Shown here piece after piece: positions 8,011 through 16,788 of a DNA stretch of 43,532 nt. The notes below the pieces were generated by a model, which was given only the letters and a program-made list of their open reading frames with translations, was not told the DNA's origin and did not search any database. The stretch is from positions 1 through 43,532 of the forward strand of contig CANQVT010000022.1 in the NCBI GenBank assembly GCA_947627365.1, written 5' to 3'. Source of the stretch: an uncultured Lachnospiraceae bacterium. GTDB lineage: Bacteria > Bacillota > Clostridia > Lachnospirales > Lachnospiraceae. The position numbers and the translations under genes are program-made. Every line of letters begins with the position of its first letter. The first letter of the stretch is position 1.

Positions 8011-9297
8011 TTAATGTCTTACAATCCAATGACCGTTCCGTTTGGATCCTTCTCTGACAACTATATCCATTTCTTTCAGCCTGCGTATTCGCTTTGTAAT
8101 CGCCGTTGTACCCAATCCGGTCTTTTCACTGATCTCATTCACGCGAATATTGCTGTTTCTCTCCATCAGAACGACTATTTTCTTATCCATATCGTCCAGA
8201 TGTCTCATATCTTTCTTTGCCGCAAGACTTTTTCCTCGTCTGTTCAGCGGTATTGTGACGGTAATAAAATTCTCTGTGATATCAAAGACTTCTCTTCCGT
8301 AGCGCGCTACGATCAGCGGCACTCCATGACCGGTCTGTTCAATATAATCCAGTTGAACCATGATCTGTTGTAATTCAAGATTCACCGGTTTGCTTTTTCC
8401 CTCATAGAATTCTTCCAAAGTTAATCCATCCGGCAGTCCTCCGACAGAAACAATCTCGATACGATTCTCGAACAGATATACGGCCGGCGGCGTCTGTCTT
8501 GACCATCGATTATGCAGGCACGCGTTCAACCATGCCTCACGGAAACAGGCAAAATCAAACAGTTTTTGTTCTTTTCTCAAGCTGCCCCCAACATCTACCT
8601 CTGTCTCATTCAAAGCTTCCATATAGTCAAGCACCTGTTTTGCCGCCACTAACATACAACGGTACCCGTACTCGTTTCTTCGGATCAGATCGATCTTGTC
8701 CGTTCCCCGAAACACCGCCACTTTAATAGAATAGCTGTTCGCGTCTGACAGCAGACTTGCCATCAGATTGTAGCTTCCATTGCGCGTCAAAAGGTTCAGA
8801 TTTTGCTTATAAGTATTTTCGCGAAGTGTCATATTCCTGCCGGCATACAAAGTTTTCAACTGTTCAAACGTCAGCTCCTGATTGTTCGCTTCAATATTGA
8901 TAATCGAGTCGGACGCGCTCAGCATCAGATTGCGCAGTTGCTGCGGAGTGATCTCCCTGTCTTCATCCGCAGATCTCATGTAATATTTTCCATACGCGGA
9001 ATAGGGTTTTTCATCCCCTTCCGCCGTAACTTTTATAATATTTTTATTATCGCACAATTCCATAATGATCTCCGGAATAATCTGAGGCTTGATTGCATTT
9101 GCTATGCCCTGCGAAACCTCGCGCATCGTGCGATCCCCAATCTGTTGTCCGATTACTTCCCCATCGTTCCGTATCCCAAAGTACAACACGGCCTTTCCGT
9201 TTTTATTCAACATTGAAGCCAGAGAAATTATCCCTTCTTTCAATTCCCCCGTCGACTTTTTGAACTCGATCAGCTCAGTTTCCATACCAATATTCAT
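8011..9297 (-). CDS. AlbA_2-domain regulator with ATPase-like and winged-helix domains
   Basis: 428 residues from the ATG at 9297, which stands seven bases after AGGAGGT; an in-frame GTG at 9306 lies inside that site and is rejected. The N-terminal AlbA_2 domain (METELIEFKKS... AVLYFGIRNDGEVIGQQIG, residues 5-115) is followed by the region typical of these proteins (FACFREAWLNACLHNRW, about 255-275; PDGLTLEEFYEG... IEQTGHGVPLIVARYG) that resembles a GHKL ATPase fold, then a C-terminal winged helix (IRVNEISEKTGLGTTAITKRI). These are thought to be DNA-binding regulators, often next to mobile or defence DNA. Its promoter is covered by tandem 12-bp repeats, which suggests self-regulation. Confidence 0.8.
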   Translation of the reverse strand: MNIGMETELIEFKKSTGELKEGIISLASMLNKNGKAVLYFGIRNDGEVIGQQIGDRTMREVSQGIANAIKPQIIPEIIMELCDNKNIIKVTAEGDEKPYSAYGKYYMRSADEDREITPQQLRNLMLSASDSIINIEANNQELTFEQLKTLYAGRNMTLRENTYKQNLNLLTRNGSYNLMASLLSDANSYSIKVAVFRGTDKIDLIRRNEYGYRCMLVAAKQVLDYMEALNETEVDVGGSLRKEQKLFDFACFREAWLNACLHNRWSRQTPPAVYLFENRIEIVSVGGLPDGLTLEEFYEGKSKPVNLELQQIMVQLDYIEQTGHGVPLIVARYGREVFDITENFITVTIPLNRRGKSLAAKKDMRHLDDMDKKIVVLMERNSNIRVNEISEKTGLGTTAITKRIRRLKEMDIVVREGSKRNGHWIVRH

Positions 9298-9317
9298 GCC
9301 GGGCACCTCCTGATCAT

Positions 9318-9346
9318 AGTATACCCTTTTTTTGCACTTTATTCAA
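9318..9346 (-). promoter_or_regulatory. Promoter of the AlbA_2 regulator
   Basis: On the minus strand TTGAAT (9346-9341) and TATACT (9323-9318) are 17 bases apart, and AGGAGGT follows at 9311-9305. The -35 box is part of the first 12-bp repeat, so a protein bound to the repeats would block RNA polymerase. Confidence 0.7.
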
Positions 9347-9470
9347 CACTTTATTCAACACTTTATTCAACGCTTATTAAACACCTTCCAATCATATGTC
9401 CGGTCACTTTTCCGCCACTTTTGGCCACTTTTTGGCCATTTTTTAGCCACTATTCAACACTTTATTCAAC
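9335..9470. repeat. Tandem 12-bp repeats and GGCCACTTTTT repeats upstream of the AlbA_2 gene
   Basis: CACTTTATTCAA is repeated three times without a gap at 9335-9346, 9347-9358 and 9359-9370, then in a degenerate form to 9382, and again at 9458-9469 with a partial copy before it. Between them about four GCCACTTTTt-like units run from 9405 to 9450. The 12-bp period is slightly over one helix turn. The tract lies between the gltD terminator and the AlbA_2 promoter. Confidence 0.85.
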
Positions 9471-9480
9471 ACTTTTTGTG

Positions 9481-9508
9481 AAAAAAAGGCGCGACACACG
9501 GCCGCGCC
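9481..9508 (-). terminator. Rho-independent terminator of gltBD
   Basis: On the minus strand GGCGCG pairs with CGCGCC across a 9-base loop and is followed at once by seven T (9487-9481). It lies about 65 bases after the gltD stop. Confidence 0.85.
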
Positions 9509-9571
9509 CAAAGGAATTTTCATCCTTCTTTTTATTCTGTTCCTCTCTCCGGAAACCGCATAAAACACCGC

Positions 9572-11056
9572 TTACAGGTTCGTGTACCCCATCAGATACC
9601 GGTCGACTTCCTTCGCCGCCTCTCTGCCCTCGCGGATCGCCCAGACGACGAGCGACTGGCCGCGGTGCATGTCGCCGGCGGTGAAGACCTTCGGCACGCT
9701 GGTCGCGTACTCGTCCGGCTTCGTCGCCACGTTCGTGCGCGGATTCAGATCCACCTTGAACGCGTCGGTCACGTACTTCTGCGAACCGAGGAAACCCGCC
9801 GCGATCAGCACGAGGTCGGCCTTGACCGTCCACTCGCTGCCCTCGACCGGCACCATCATCATGCGCCCGGTCTTCTCGTCCTTCTTGCTCTCGAGCTTCA
9901 CGAGAACGGCCTTCGTCACCTCGCCCTTCTTGTTCGCGATGAACTCCTTGACCGTCGTGGTGTAGATGCGCGGGTCGGAGCCGTAGAGCGCGATCGCCTC
10001 CTGATGACCGTAGTCGGTCTTGAGCACGCGCGGCCACTGCGGCCACGGGTTGTTCTCCGCGCGCTCCACCGGCGGCTGGGGCATCATCTCCAGCATCGTC
10101 ACGGACGCCGCGCCGAGGCGGATCGACGTGCCGCAGCAGTCGTTTCCGGTGTCGCCGCCGCCGATGATGATGACATGCTTATCCTTCGCAGAGATAAACT
10201 TCTTGTCCTTGAAATCCGAATCCAGCAGGCTCTTTGTCGTCGCCTTCAGGAAATCCACCGCGAAGTAGATTCCCTTGGAATCGCGGCCCGGCACCTGGAT
10301 GTCGCGCGGGTTTGAAGCGCCGCAGCAGAGCACGACAGCGTCGTAGTTCTTCATCAGCTCGTCGGCGCTCACGTTCTCGCCGATGTTCGCGTTCGTGACG
10401 AACTCGATGCCTTCCTCTTCCATCAGCGCGATGCGTCGGTCGATGACCGATTTCTCGATCTTCATGTTCGGAATGCCATAGCGCAGCAGTCCGCCGACAC
10501 GGTCGTTCCGCTCGTAGACCGTCACCTTGTGCCCCCGCTTGTTCAGCTGCAGCGCCGTCGCCAGTCCGGACGGGCCGCTGCCGACCACCGCCACCTTCTT
10601 GCCGGTGCGCACCTGCGGCGGGCAGGCCTTCACCAGTCCGGTCGCAAACGCGTTCTCGATAATCGCGCGCTCGTTCTCCTTCGTCGCCACGGGTTCGCCG
10701 TTTAAGTTACACGTACAGGCCGCCTCGCACAACGCCGGGCAGACGCGCGAGGTAAACTCCGGGAAACAATGCGTCTTTGTCAGGCGCTTGTATGCCTCCT
10801 CCCAGTTTCCGAGGTAGACCAGGTCGTTGCTCTCCGGCACGAGATTATTCAGCGGACAGCCCGAGGCCATCCCCGCGATCATCATGCCGGCCTGACAGAA
10901 CGGCACGCCGCACGCCATGCATCTTGCGCCCTGCAGGCGCTGCTTTTCCAGGGAGAGCGGGATGTGGAATTCGTTGAAATTTTTGATCCGTTCCAGCGGT
11001 GCGATCTCCTGGCTGTTCTCACGTTCATAATCCAAAAATCCTGTCGGTTTTCCCAT
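9572..11056 (-). CDS. gltD: Glutamate synthase, small (beta) subunit
   Basis: 494 residues, normal length. Takes electrons from NAD(P)H through FAD and two [4Fe-4S] clusters to GltB for making two glutamates from glutamine and 2-oxoglutarate. Seen in order: the N-terminal cysteine clusters CMACGVPFC and CPALCEAACTC (residues 45-110), the FAD Rossmann motif VVGSGPSGLA (about 155), the NAD(P)H motif IIIGGGDTGND (about 297) and the C-terminal FAD block FTAGDMHRGQSLVVWAI. It begins 12 bp after the gltB stop and is plainly in one operon with it. A strong terminator follows. It could also serve other oxidoreductases, but the pairing makes GltD sure. Confidence 0.97.
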   Translation of the reverse strand: MGKPTGFLDYERENSQEIAPLERIKNFNEFHIPLSLEKQRLQGARCMACGVPFCQAGMMIAGMASGCPLNNLVPESNDLVYLGNWEEAYKRLTKTHCFPEFTSRVCPALCEAACTCNLNGEPVATKENERAIIENAFATGLVKACPPQVRTGKKVAVVGSGPSGLATALQLNKRGHKVTVYERNDRVGGLLRYGIPNMKIEKSVIDRRIALMEEEGIEFVTNANIGENVSADELMKNYDAVVLCCGASNPRDIQVPGRDSKGIYFAVDFLKATTKSLLDSDFKDKKFISAKDKHVIIIGGGDTGNDCCGTSIRLGAASVTMLEMMPQPPVERAENNPWPQWPRVLKTDYGHQEAIALYGSDPRIYTTTVKEFIANKKGEVTKAVLVKLESKKDEKTGRMMMVPVEGSEWTVKADLVLIAAGFLGSQKYVTDAFKVDLNPRTNVATKPDEYATSVPKVFTAGDMHRGQSLVVWAIREGREAAKEVDRYLMGYTNL

Positions 11057-11068
11057 TCTTCACACCTC

Positions 11069-14000
11069 CTACTCGTCCTGGCCGGCCGCGATCGCGTAGA
11101 ACGCTTCGATCTGCGCCTGCTCGCTGCTTAGGCCCTTCTCTTCCATCTGGACGATCGCCATCTGCATCTTCTTGTACTCGTGCGGGATGATCTTCTTGAA
11201 CTTCGGCAGATACGTCCCGAAATCGTCGAGCACCTTCTTGCCCTTCTCGGAATTCGTGTATTTCACGTGCTCGTTGATGATGTCCTTCAGCTCCAGCACA
11301 TCGTACTTGGAGGTGATCTTCTCAATCGAGACCATGTTCTTGTTGACCTTCGTGTACAGGTCGTTGTCCTCGTCCAGCACGTAGGCGATGCCGCCGCTCA
11401 TGCCGGCCGCGAAGTTCTTGCCGACCTTGCCGAGCACGACCGCGCGCCCGCCGGTCATGTACTCGCAGCCGTGGTCGCCGACGCCCTCGACAACCGTGAC
11501 CGCGCCGGAATTTCGCACGCAGAAGCGCTCTCCGGCCACGCCGTTGATGAAGGCCTTGCCGCTCGTCGCGCCGTACAGGGCCACGTTGCCGACGATGATG
11601 TTCTCATCGTGCGCGAATTTCACGCCTTGCGGTGGGTAGACGATCAGCTTGCCGCCGGAAAGTCCCTTGCCGAAGTAGTCGTTGCTGTCGCCGACCAGCT
11701 CGAGCGTCAGTCCCCTCGGGATGAACGCGCCGAAGCTCTGGCCGCCCGCGCCGTGGCATTTCACGGTGTAGGTGTCGTCCTCAAGCCCCTCCGGATATTT
11801 CCTCGTGATCTCCGAGCCGAAGATCGTGCCGAAGGTGCGGTCCACGTTGGAGACGTCCACCTCCACGCTACGCTTCTGTCCGCTCTCGAGCGCGCTGCCG
11901 AGCTTCGCGAGCAGCACCTTCATGTCCTTTGTCTTCTCCAGACCGAAGTCGAACTCCTGCGCCTTGTCGAAGGTCACCTTCGCCTTCGGATCCAGATACG
12001 GATTGTCGAGAATGTTGCTCAGGTCGATCAGAGCGCCCTTCGGGTTCTCGCAGTTTTCCTTCTTCTTCAGCAAGTCGCTGCGCCCGACCATCTCGTCGAG
12101 CGTGCGGAAGCCGAGCTTCGCCATATATTCACGCAGATCCTGCGCGATGAATCTCATAAAGTTCACAACGTACTCCGGCTTGCCGCGGAAACGCTTGCGC
12201 AGCTCCGGGTTCTGCGTCGCCACGCCCACCGGACAGGTGTCGAGGTTGCAGACACGCATCATCACGCAGCCCATCGTCACGAGCGGCCCGGTTGCGAAGC
12301 CGAACTCCTCCGCGCCCAGAAGCGCCGCGATCGCCACGTCGCGCCCGCTCATCAGCTTGCCGTCCGTCTCGATGCGCACCTTGTTGCGCAGGCCGTTCAT
12401 GATCAGCGTCTGGTGCGTCTCGGCAAGACCCAGCTCCCACGGAAGTCCCGCGTGATGGATCGAGCTTCTCGGCGCGGCGCCCGTGCCCCCGTCGTAGCCG
12501 GAGATCAGGATCACCTGCGCGCCAGCCTTCGCCACGCCCGCGGCAACCGTGCCGACGCCCGCCTCGGAGACCAGCTTCACCGAGATGTCCGCCTGGCGGT
12601 TCGCGTTCTTCAGATCGTAGATCAGCTGCGCCAGATCCTCGATCGAGTAGATGTCGTGGTGCGGCGGCGGCGAGATCAGACTCACGCCCGGCGTCGAATG
12701 TCTCGTCTTCGCGATCCACGGATAGACCTTCTTTCCCGGAAGGTGTCCGCCCTCGCCCGGCTTCGCGCCCTGCGCCATCTTGATCTGGATCTCCTTCGCG
12801 CTCACAAGGTAGCGGGAGGTCACGCCGAAGCGTCCCGAGGCCACCTGCTTGATCGCGGAGCAGCGGTTCTTGCCATCCGGTCCGATCACCAGACGCTCCA
12901 AACTCTCGCCGCCCTCGCCGGTGTTCGACTTGCCGTGCAGCATGTTCATCGCAATCGCCAGCGTCTCGTGCGCCTCCTGCGAGATGGAGCCGTAGGACAT
13001 GGCGCCGGTCTTGAAGCGCTTCACGATCTCGTCCACGCTCTCGACCTCCTCGAGCGGAACGCCCTTTTCCGGATAGTTGAAGTCCATCGTGCTGCGGATG
13101 TAGCCGGACTCCTCTTTATTTACAAGCTCCGTAAACTCCTTGAACATCTGGTAATTGCCGGTCCGCGTCGACTCCTGAAGCAGGTGGATCGTCAGCGGAT
13201 TGTAGCGGTGATGCTCCCCGGCGCTGCGCGACTTGTGCCAGCCCTGGCTGTCGAGCGTCAAATCCTCGCGCAGGCCAAGCGGATCGAAGGCCTTCGTGTG
13301 CCGCTCGTCCACGTCGCGCTCGATATCCTCCATCGTGATGCCGCCGATCCGGCTCACGGTATTCGTAAAATATTTCTCGATCACGTCCGCGCTGATGCCG
13401 ATCGCCTCGAAGATCTGGGATCCCTGATACGACTGGATCGTGGAGATTCCCATCTTGGACGCGATCTTGACAATGCCGTCGATGATCGCCCGGTTGTAGT
13501 CGTCGACAGCCGCGTAATAATCCTTCTCGAGCATGCCGGTGTCGATGAGCTGATGGATCGTGTCGAGCGCCAGATACGGGTTGACCGCACTCGCGCCGTA
13601 GCCCAGCAGCGTCGCGAAATGATGCACGTCCCTCGGCTCGCCCGTCTCGAGGATCAGCGCCAGCGATGTGCGGCGCTTCGTCTTAACCAGATACTGGTTG
13701 ACTGCCGAGATCGCCAGCAGCGACGGGATCGGCACGCGGAACTCGTCGATGCCTTTATCCGTCAGGACGAGAATGTTCGCCCCGTCGCGGAACGCACGAT
13801 CTACCTCGAGGAAGAGATGATCCATCGCCTTCTCAAGCCCGGTGTTCTTGTAGAAGGTGATCGGGATCTCCGCCACCTTGAAGCCCGGCACCTTCATGTG
13901 CTTGATCTTCAGCATGTCGGTGTTCGTCAGGATCGGGTTCTCGATCTTGAGTACCTGGCAGTTCTCCGGCTGCTCCTGGAGCAGATTGCCCTCCATGCCG

Positions 14001-15634
14001 ATGTACATGGTCTTCGACGTTACGACCTTCTCACGGATCGCGTCGATCGGCGGGTTCGTGACCTGCGCGAACAGCTGCTTGAAATAGTTGAACAGCGGCT
14101 GGTGTCTGCCGGAGAGCACGGCCAGCGGCGTGTCGATGCCCATCGCGCTGATGCCCTCGCCGCCGTTTTCCGCCATCGTCAGGATCGAGGTGCGGTAGTC
14201 CTCGTAGCTGTAGCCGAACGCCTTCATCAGGCGCATCCGCATCTCGTCGGAGTACGTCTCAACGCGCTTGTTCGGAATCTTGATCTCCTTCAGCTTCACA
14301 AGGTACTGGTCGAGCCATTCGCCATAAGGCTGGCGGGACGCGTACTTTGTCTTCAGCTCCTCGTCGTCGATCACCCTGCCCTGCACTGTGTCAACCAGCA
14401 GCATCTTGCCCGGATGCAGCCGCTCCTTCAACACGATCTTCGCCGGGTCGATGTCAAGCACGCCGACCTCGGACGAGAGAATCACATAACCGTCGCTCGT
14501 CACATAATAACGGGACGGACGCAGGCCGTTGCGGTCAAGCACCGCGCCCATGATATCGCCGTCCGAGAACAGGATCGACGCCGGGCCGTCCCACGGTTCC
14601 ATCATCGTTGCGTAATACTGATAAAAATCCTTTTTCTTCTGGGACATTACGCTGTTGTTCGCCCAGGGCTCCGGGATCATGATCATGACTGCGAGCGGCA
14701 GGTCCATGCCGTTCATCGTCAGGAATTCCAGCGTGTTGTCGAGCATCGCCGAGTCGGAGCCCTTCGCGTTGATCACCGGGAGCACCTTGTGCATGTCGTT
14801 CTCCATATATTCGGAAGACATCGTCTCCTCGCGCGCGAGCATCTTGTCGGCGTTGCCGCGGATCGTGTTGATCTCTCCGTTATGTACGATGAAGCGGTAC
14901 GGATGCGCCCTCTCCCAGCTCGGATTCGTGTTCGTGCTGAATCTGGAGTGCACGATCGCGATCGCCGACTCGTAATCCGGGCTCTGCAGATCCGTGAAGA
15001 ACGTACGCAGCTGCCCTACCAGGAACATGCCCTTGTAGATGATCGTGCGGCTCGAGAGCGACACCACGTAGGTCGTGTCGTTCGACTGCTCGAACGTCCT
15101 GCGGATCACGTACAGCCTGCGGTCAAACGCAAGCCCTTTCTCCACATCCTTCGGCCGCTCCACGAACGCCTGCTCGATGCAGGGCATCTTCTCGAGCGCC
15201 TTGTGGCCGAGCACCTTCGGAACGGTCGGCACCTGACGCCAGCCGAGGAACCTAAGCCCCTCCTTCGTCACGATGCTCTCGAACATCTTCTTCGCCTGAT
15301 TCCGCTTGAGCACGTCCTGTGGGAAGAAAAACATGCCGACGCCGTAGTCCCGCTCTTCACCCAAAAAAATACCAAGGTCCAAACAGGCTTTGCGGAAGAA
15401 TTTATGTGAGATCTGCATCATGATCCCTACTCCGTCTCCTGTCTTTCCCTCGGCGTCTTTGCCAGCTCTGTGTTCAAGATTTTCTACAATACTGAGTGCG
15501 TTCTCTACTGTCTGGTGAGTCTTGATCCCTTTGATATTGACGACCGCGCCGATACCGCAGTTGTCATGCTCAAACTCGGGCCGGTACAGCCCCGGACTCA
15601 CGCAGGCAGGACTGGAATCCTTTCTTACTTCCAT
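11069..15634 (-). CDS. gltB: Glutamate synthase, large (alpha) subunit
   Basis: About 1521 residues from the ATG at 15634, which has AGGAGG seven bases upstream; an upstream ATG at 15652 overlaps that site. Domains in order: class II glutaminase (DNCGIGAV, the Cys being the N-terminal nucleophile after a short propeptide is removed; HSRFSTNTNPSWERAHP), central domain, FMN-binding synthase domain (GEGGHLPGKKV, ISPPPHHDIYSIEDL, SGYDGGTGAAP), the 3Fe-4S cysteines CVMMRVCNLDTCPVG, and the C-terminal GxGxG beta-helix (GATSGKAFINGVAGERF). It makes glutamate from glutamine and 2-oxoglutarate. Operon gltB-gltD. With the amtB-P-II gene at 25.6 kb it covers ammonia capture in this stretch; regulation is probably by nitrogen supply, though no named operator is recognised. 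Confidence 0.97.
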   Translation of the reverse strand: MEVRKDSSPACVSPGLYRPEFEHDNCGIGAVVNIKGIKTHQTVENALSIVENLEHRAGKDAEGKTGDGVGIMMQISHKFFRKACLDLGIFLGEERDYGVGMFFFPQDVLKRNQAKKMFESIVTKEGLRFLGWRQVPTVPKVLGHKALEKMPCIEQAFVERPKDVEKGLAFDRRLYVIRRTFEQSNDTTYVVSLSSRTIIYKGMFLVGQLRTFFTDLQSPDYESAIAIVHSRFSTNTNPSWERAHPYRFIVHNGEINTIRGNADKMLAREETMSSEYMENDMHKVLPVINAKGSDSAMLDNTLEFLTMNGMDLPLAVMIMIPEPWANNSVMSQKKKDFYQYYATMMEPWDGPASILFSDGDIMGAVLDRNGLRPSRYYVTSDGYVILSSEVGVLDIDPAKIVLKERLHPGKMLLVDTVQGRVIDDEELKTKYASRQPYGEWLDQYLVKLKEIKIPNKRVETYSDEMRMRLMKAFGYSYEDYRTSILTMAENGGEGISAMGIDTPLAVLSGRHQPLFNYFKQLFAQVTNPPIDAIREKVVTSKTMYIGMEGNLLQEQPENCQVLKIENPILTNTDMLKIKHMKVPGFKVAEIPITFYKNTGLEKAMDHLFLEVDRAFRDGANILVLTDKGIDEFRVPIPSLLAISAVNQYLVKTKRRTSLALILETGEPRDVHHFATLLGYGASAVNPYLALDTIHQLIDTGMLEKDYYAAVDDYNRAIIDGIVKIASKMGISTIQSYQGSQIFEAIGISADVIEKYFTNTVSRIGGITMEDIERDVDERHTKAFDPLGLREDLTLDSQGWHKSRSAGEHHRYNPLTIHLLQESTRTGNYQMFKEFTELVNKEESGYIRSTMDFNYPEKGVPLEEVESVDEIVKRFKTGAMSYGSISQEAHETLAIAMNMLHGKSNTGEGGESLERLVIGPDGKNRCSAIKQVASGRFGVTSRYLVSAKEIQIKMAQGAKPGEGGHLPGKKVYPWIAKTRHSTPGVSLISPPPHHDIYSIEDLAQLIYDLKNANRQADISVKLVSEAGVGTVAAGVAKAGAQVILISGYDGGTGAAPRSSIHHAGLPWELGLAETHQTLIMNGLRNKVRIETDGKLMSGRDVAIAALLGAEEFGFATGPLVTMGCVMMRVCNLDTCPVGVATQNPELRKRFRGKPEYVVNFMRFIAQDLREYMAKLGFRTLDEMVGRSDLLKKKENCENPKGALIDLSNILDNPYLDPKAKVTFDKAQEFDFGLEKTKDMKVLLAKLGSALESGQKRSVEVDVSNVDRTFGTIFGSEITRKYPEGLEDDTYTVKCHGAGGQSFGAFIPRGLTLELVGDSNDYFGKGLSGGKLIVYPPQGVKFAHDENIIVGNVALYGATSGKAFINGVAGERFCVRNSGAVTVVEGVGDHGCEYMTGGRAVVLGKVGKNFAAGMSGGIAYVLDEDNDLYTKVNKNMVSIEKITSKYDVLELKDIINEHVKYTNSEKGKKVLDDFGTYLPKFKKIIPHEYKKMQMAIVQMEEKGLSSEQAQIEAFYAIAAGQDE

Positions 15635-15674
15635 CCTGGCTCCTCCTGTCACGGTATGATATGTAACTGTATTG

Positions 15675-15703
15675 ACTATACACCCATTTCCCGTATCTGT
15701 AAA
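15675..15703 (-). promoter_or_regulatory. Probable gltB promoter
   Basis: TTTACA (15703-15698) and TATAGT (15680-15675) on the minus strand are 17 bases apart, about 40 bases before the gltB start codon. A perfect palindrome AATTATCTGATAATT at 15720-15734 lies just upstream of the -35 box and could be an activator site. Confidence 0.55.
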
Positions 15704-15834
15704 TAAAAACTTTTTCTATAATTATCTGATAATTTGAATTTAAGTATATTCTGGTATTATTTTCTGTCCATTTTTAGTGTTATCTTCTTTTTAACTCGAT
15801 TTGAAAACAATTCCAAGTATTTTCTTCTCTTTTA

Positions 15835-16554
15835 TCAGAACCAAATCTGCAAAAAAATCGCTGTCAGATTGCTCCCCATATGGAATAGTACGGGAAAAAC
15901 GAACAATTTCCCATGCTCATAGACAAGCGCAAGCACGACCGCCATCGGAAATGAGAAGATCATCTGAATCGGATTCCCATGATACACGGCAAACAAAAGC
16001 GACGACAGAAGAACCGCCGCCCACAGCGGAAACATCTGCCTCATCCTGCGGTAGGTCAGCCCCCGGAAGATCAGCTCCTCCGCGACCGGCGCTGCGATCC
16101 CGAGCCCAATGGTCTGCAAAAGCAGATTCGCCGCCAACAGCTGCTCCTGCGTCTGATTGGAAAAATGAGCCTGGATACGGAGCAGATTCAAAATGCCGCT
16201 CCAGGCGACGTTAAGCGTACCTCCTCCAACAAAGCAAAGAATCCCAAACAACACCGCCTGCCGCCGTATTACTCCAGGCGCAGATGTCTTCTCCTCGCAT
16301 CCTGCTTCGGGCGAAATCATCTCTCCGGACGTCTTCGCCCCGGACAACGTCTCGCTTTGCCTGTCCCTCCGATAGATCCGCGCCGCAATCGGAAGTACGA
16401 GAAGATTCCCGACCAGAACGGCAAGCGTCGCATTGTATTTCAGTCCATACTGATCCGCGCACACGCGAAACAAAAAGACCGCCGCCAGCGCAGTCGCCTG
16501 GTGCAAAAGCACCGGCGTCAGAAGTGAAATGATTTTCCGCAGATCCGCCCGCAT
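15835..16554 (-). CDS. CPBP-family intramembrane metalloprotease
   Basis: 239 residues from the ATG at 16554 (GGGGAGG six bases upstream; the longer frame to 16668 lacks a ribosome site and reads low-complexity Arg-rich sequence). Polytopic membrane protein with the three CPBP/Abi motifs: PVAEELIFRG, FAVYHGNPIQ and FPVLFHMGSN, the Glu and His residues binding the catalytic metal. A hydrophilic loop lies around residues 70-105. Bacterial members take part in bacteriocin immunity or peptide maturation; no peptide gene is seen next to it, so the substrate is unknown. Confidence 0.8.
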   Translation of the reverse strand: MRADLRKIISLLTPVLLHQATALAAVFLFRVCADQYGLKYNATLAVLVGNLLVLPIAARIYRRDRQSETLSGAKTSGEMISPEAGCEEKTSAPGVIRRQAVLFGILCFVGGGTLNVAWSGILNLLRIQAHFSNQTQEQLLAANLLLQTIGLGIAAPVAEELIFRGLTYRRMRQMFPLWAAVLLSSLLFAVYHGNPIQMIFSFPMAVVLALVYEHGKLFVFPVLFHMGSNLTAIFLQIWF

Positions 16555-16585
16555 AACTTCCTCCCCTGTCTCTGTCTTCCCTAAT

Positions 16586-16611
16586 CGAGTAGGGCGGATT
16601 TTCCCTACTCG
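16586..16611. repeat. Perfect 9-bp inverted repeat ahead of the CPBP gene
   Basis: CGAGTAGGG (16586-16594) and CCCTACTCG (16603-16611) face each other over 8 bases, about 30 bases upstream of the CPBP start. It could be an operator or a leader hairpin. The rest of the 16555-16788 gap holds a run of three 8-bp TTCTGTTN units near 16743-16766 and no gene. Confidence 0.5.
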
Positions 16612-16788
16612 CTGCGCGACCCGCGTGCTGCGACAGCAGCAAATTTTTCCTCTCGCGGGTCTGCGCATAAACGCATCAGCCCAATTGTATCAGATGCATG
16701 CACCTGATGCAACCGGGCCGATCTCAATCACCTTGCGGTTTTCTTCTGTTCTTCTGTTATTCTGTTATAACGCGGAATCTTCCCTGCG

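Noticed and set aside
9335-9470. Possible CRISPR array
   Set aside because: The units are 12 bp, directly adjoining and without unique spacers, and no cas gene is near.
11180-15409. Very long open frame on the plus strand opposite gltB
   Set aside because: It is the antisense shadow of a high-GC gene: Arg/His/Asp/Val-rich translation, no domains, no ribosome site. gltB on the other strand is complete with all motifs.
9572-15703. Possible glutamine or T-box leader before gltB
   Set aside because: The leader from the predicted promoter to the start is only about 35 bases, with no T-box motif or aptamer-like fold.
16555-16668. Longer N-terminus for the CPBP protease
   Set aside because: Arg/Gly-rich, no ribosome site, and it crosses a perfect inverted repeat; GGGGAGG before 16554 fixes the start.
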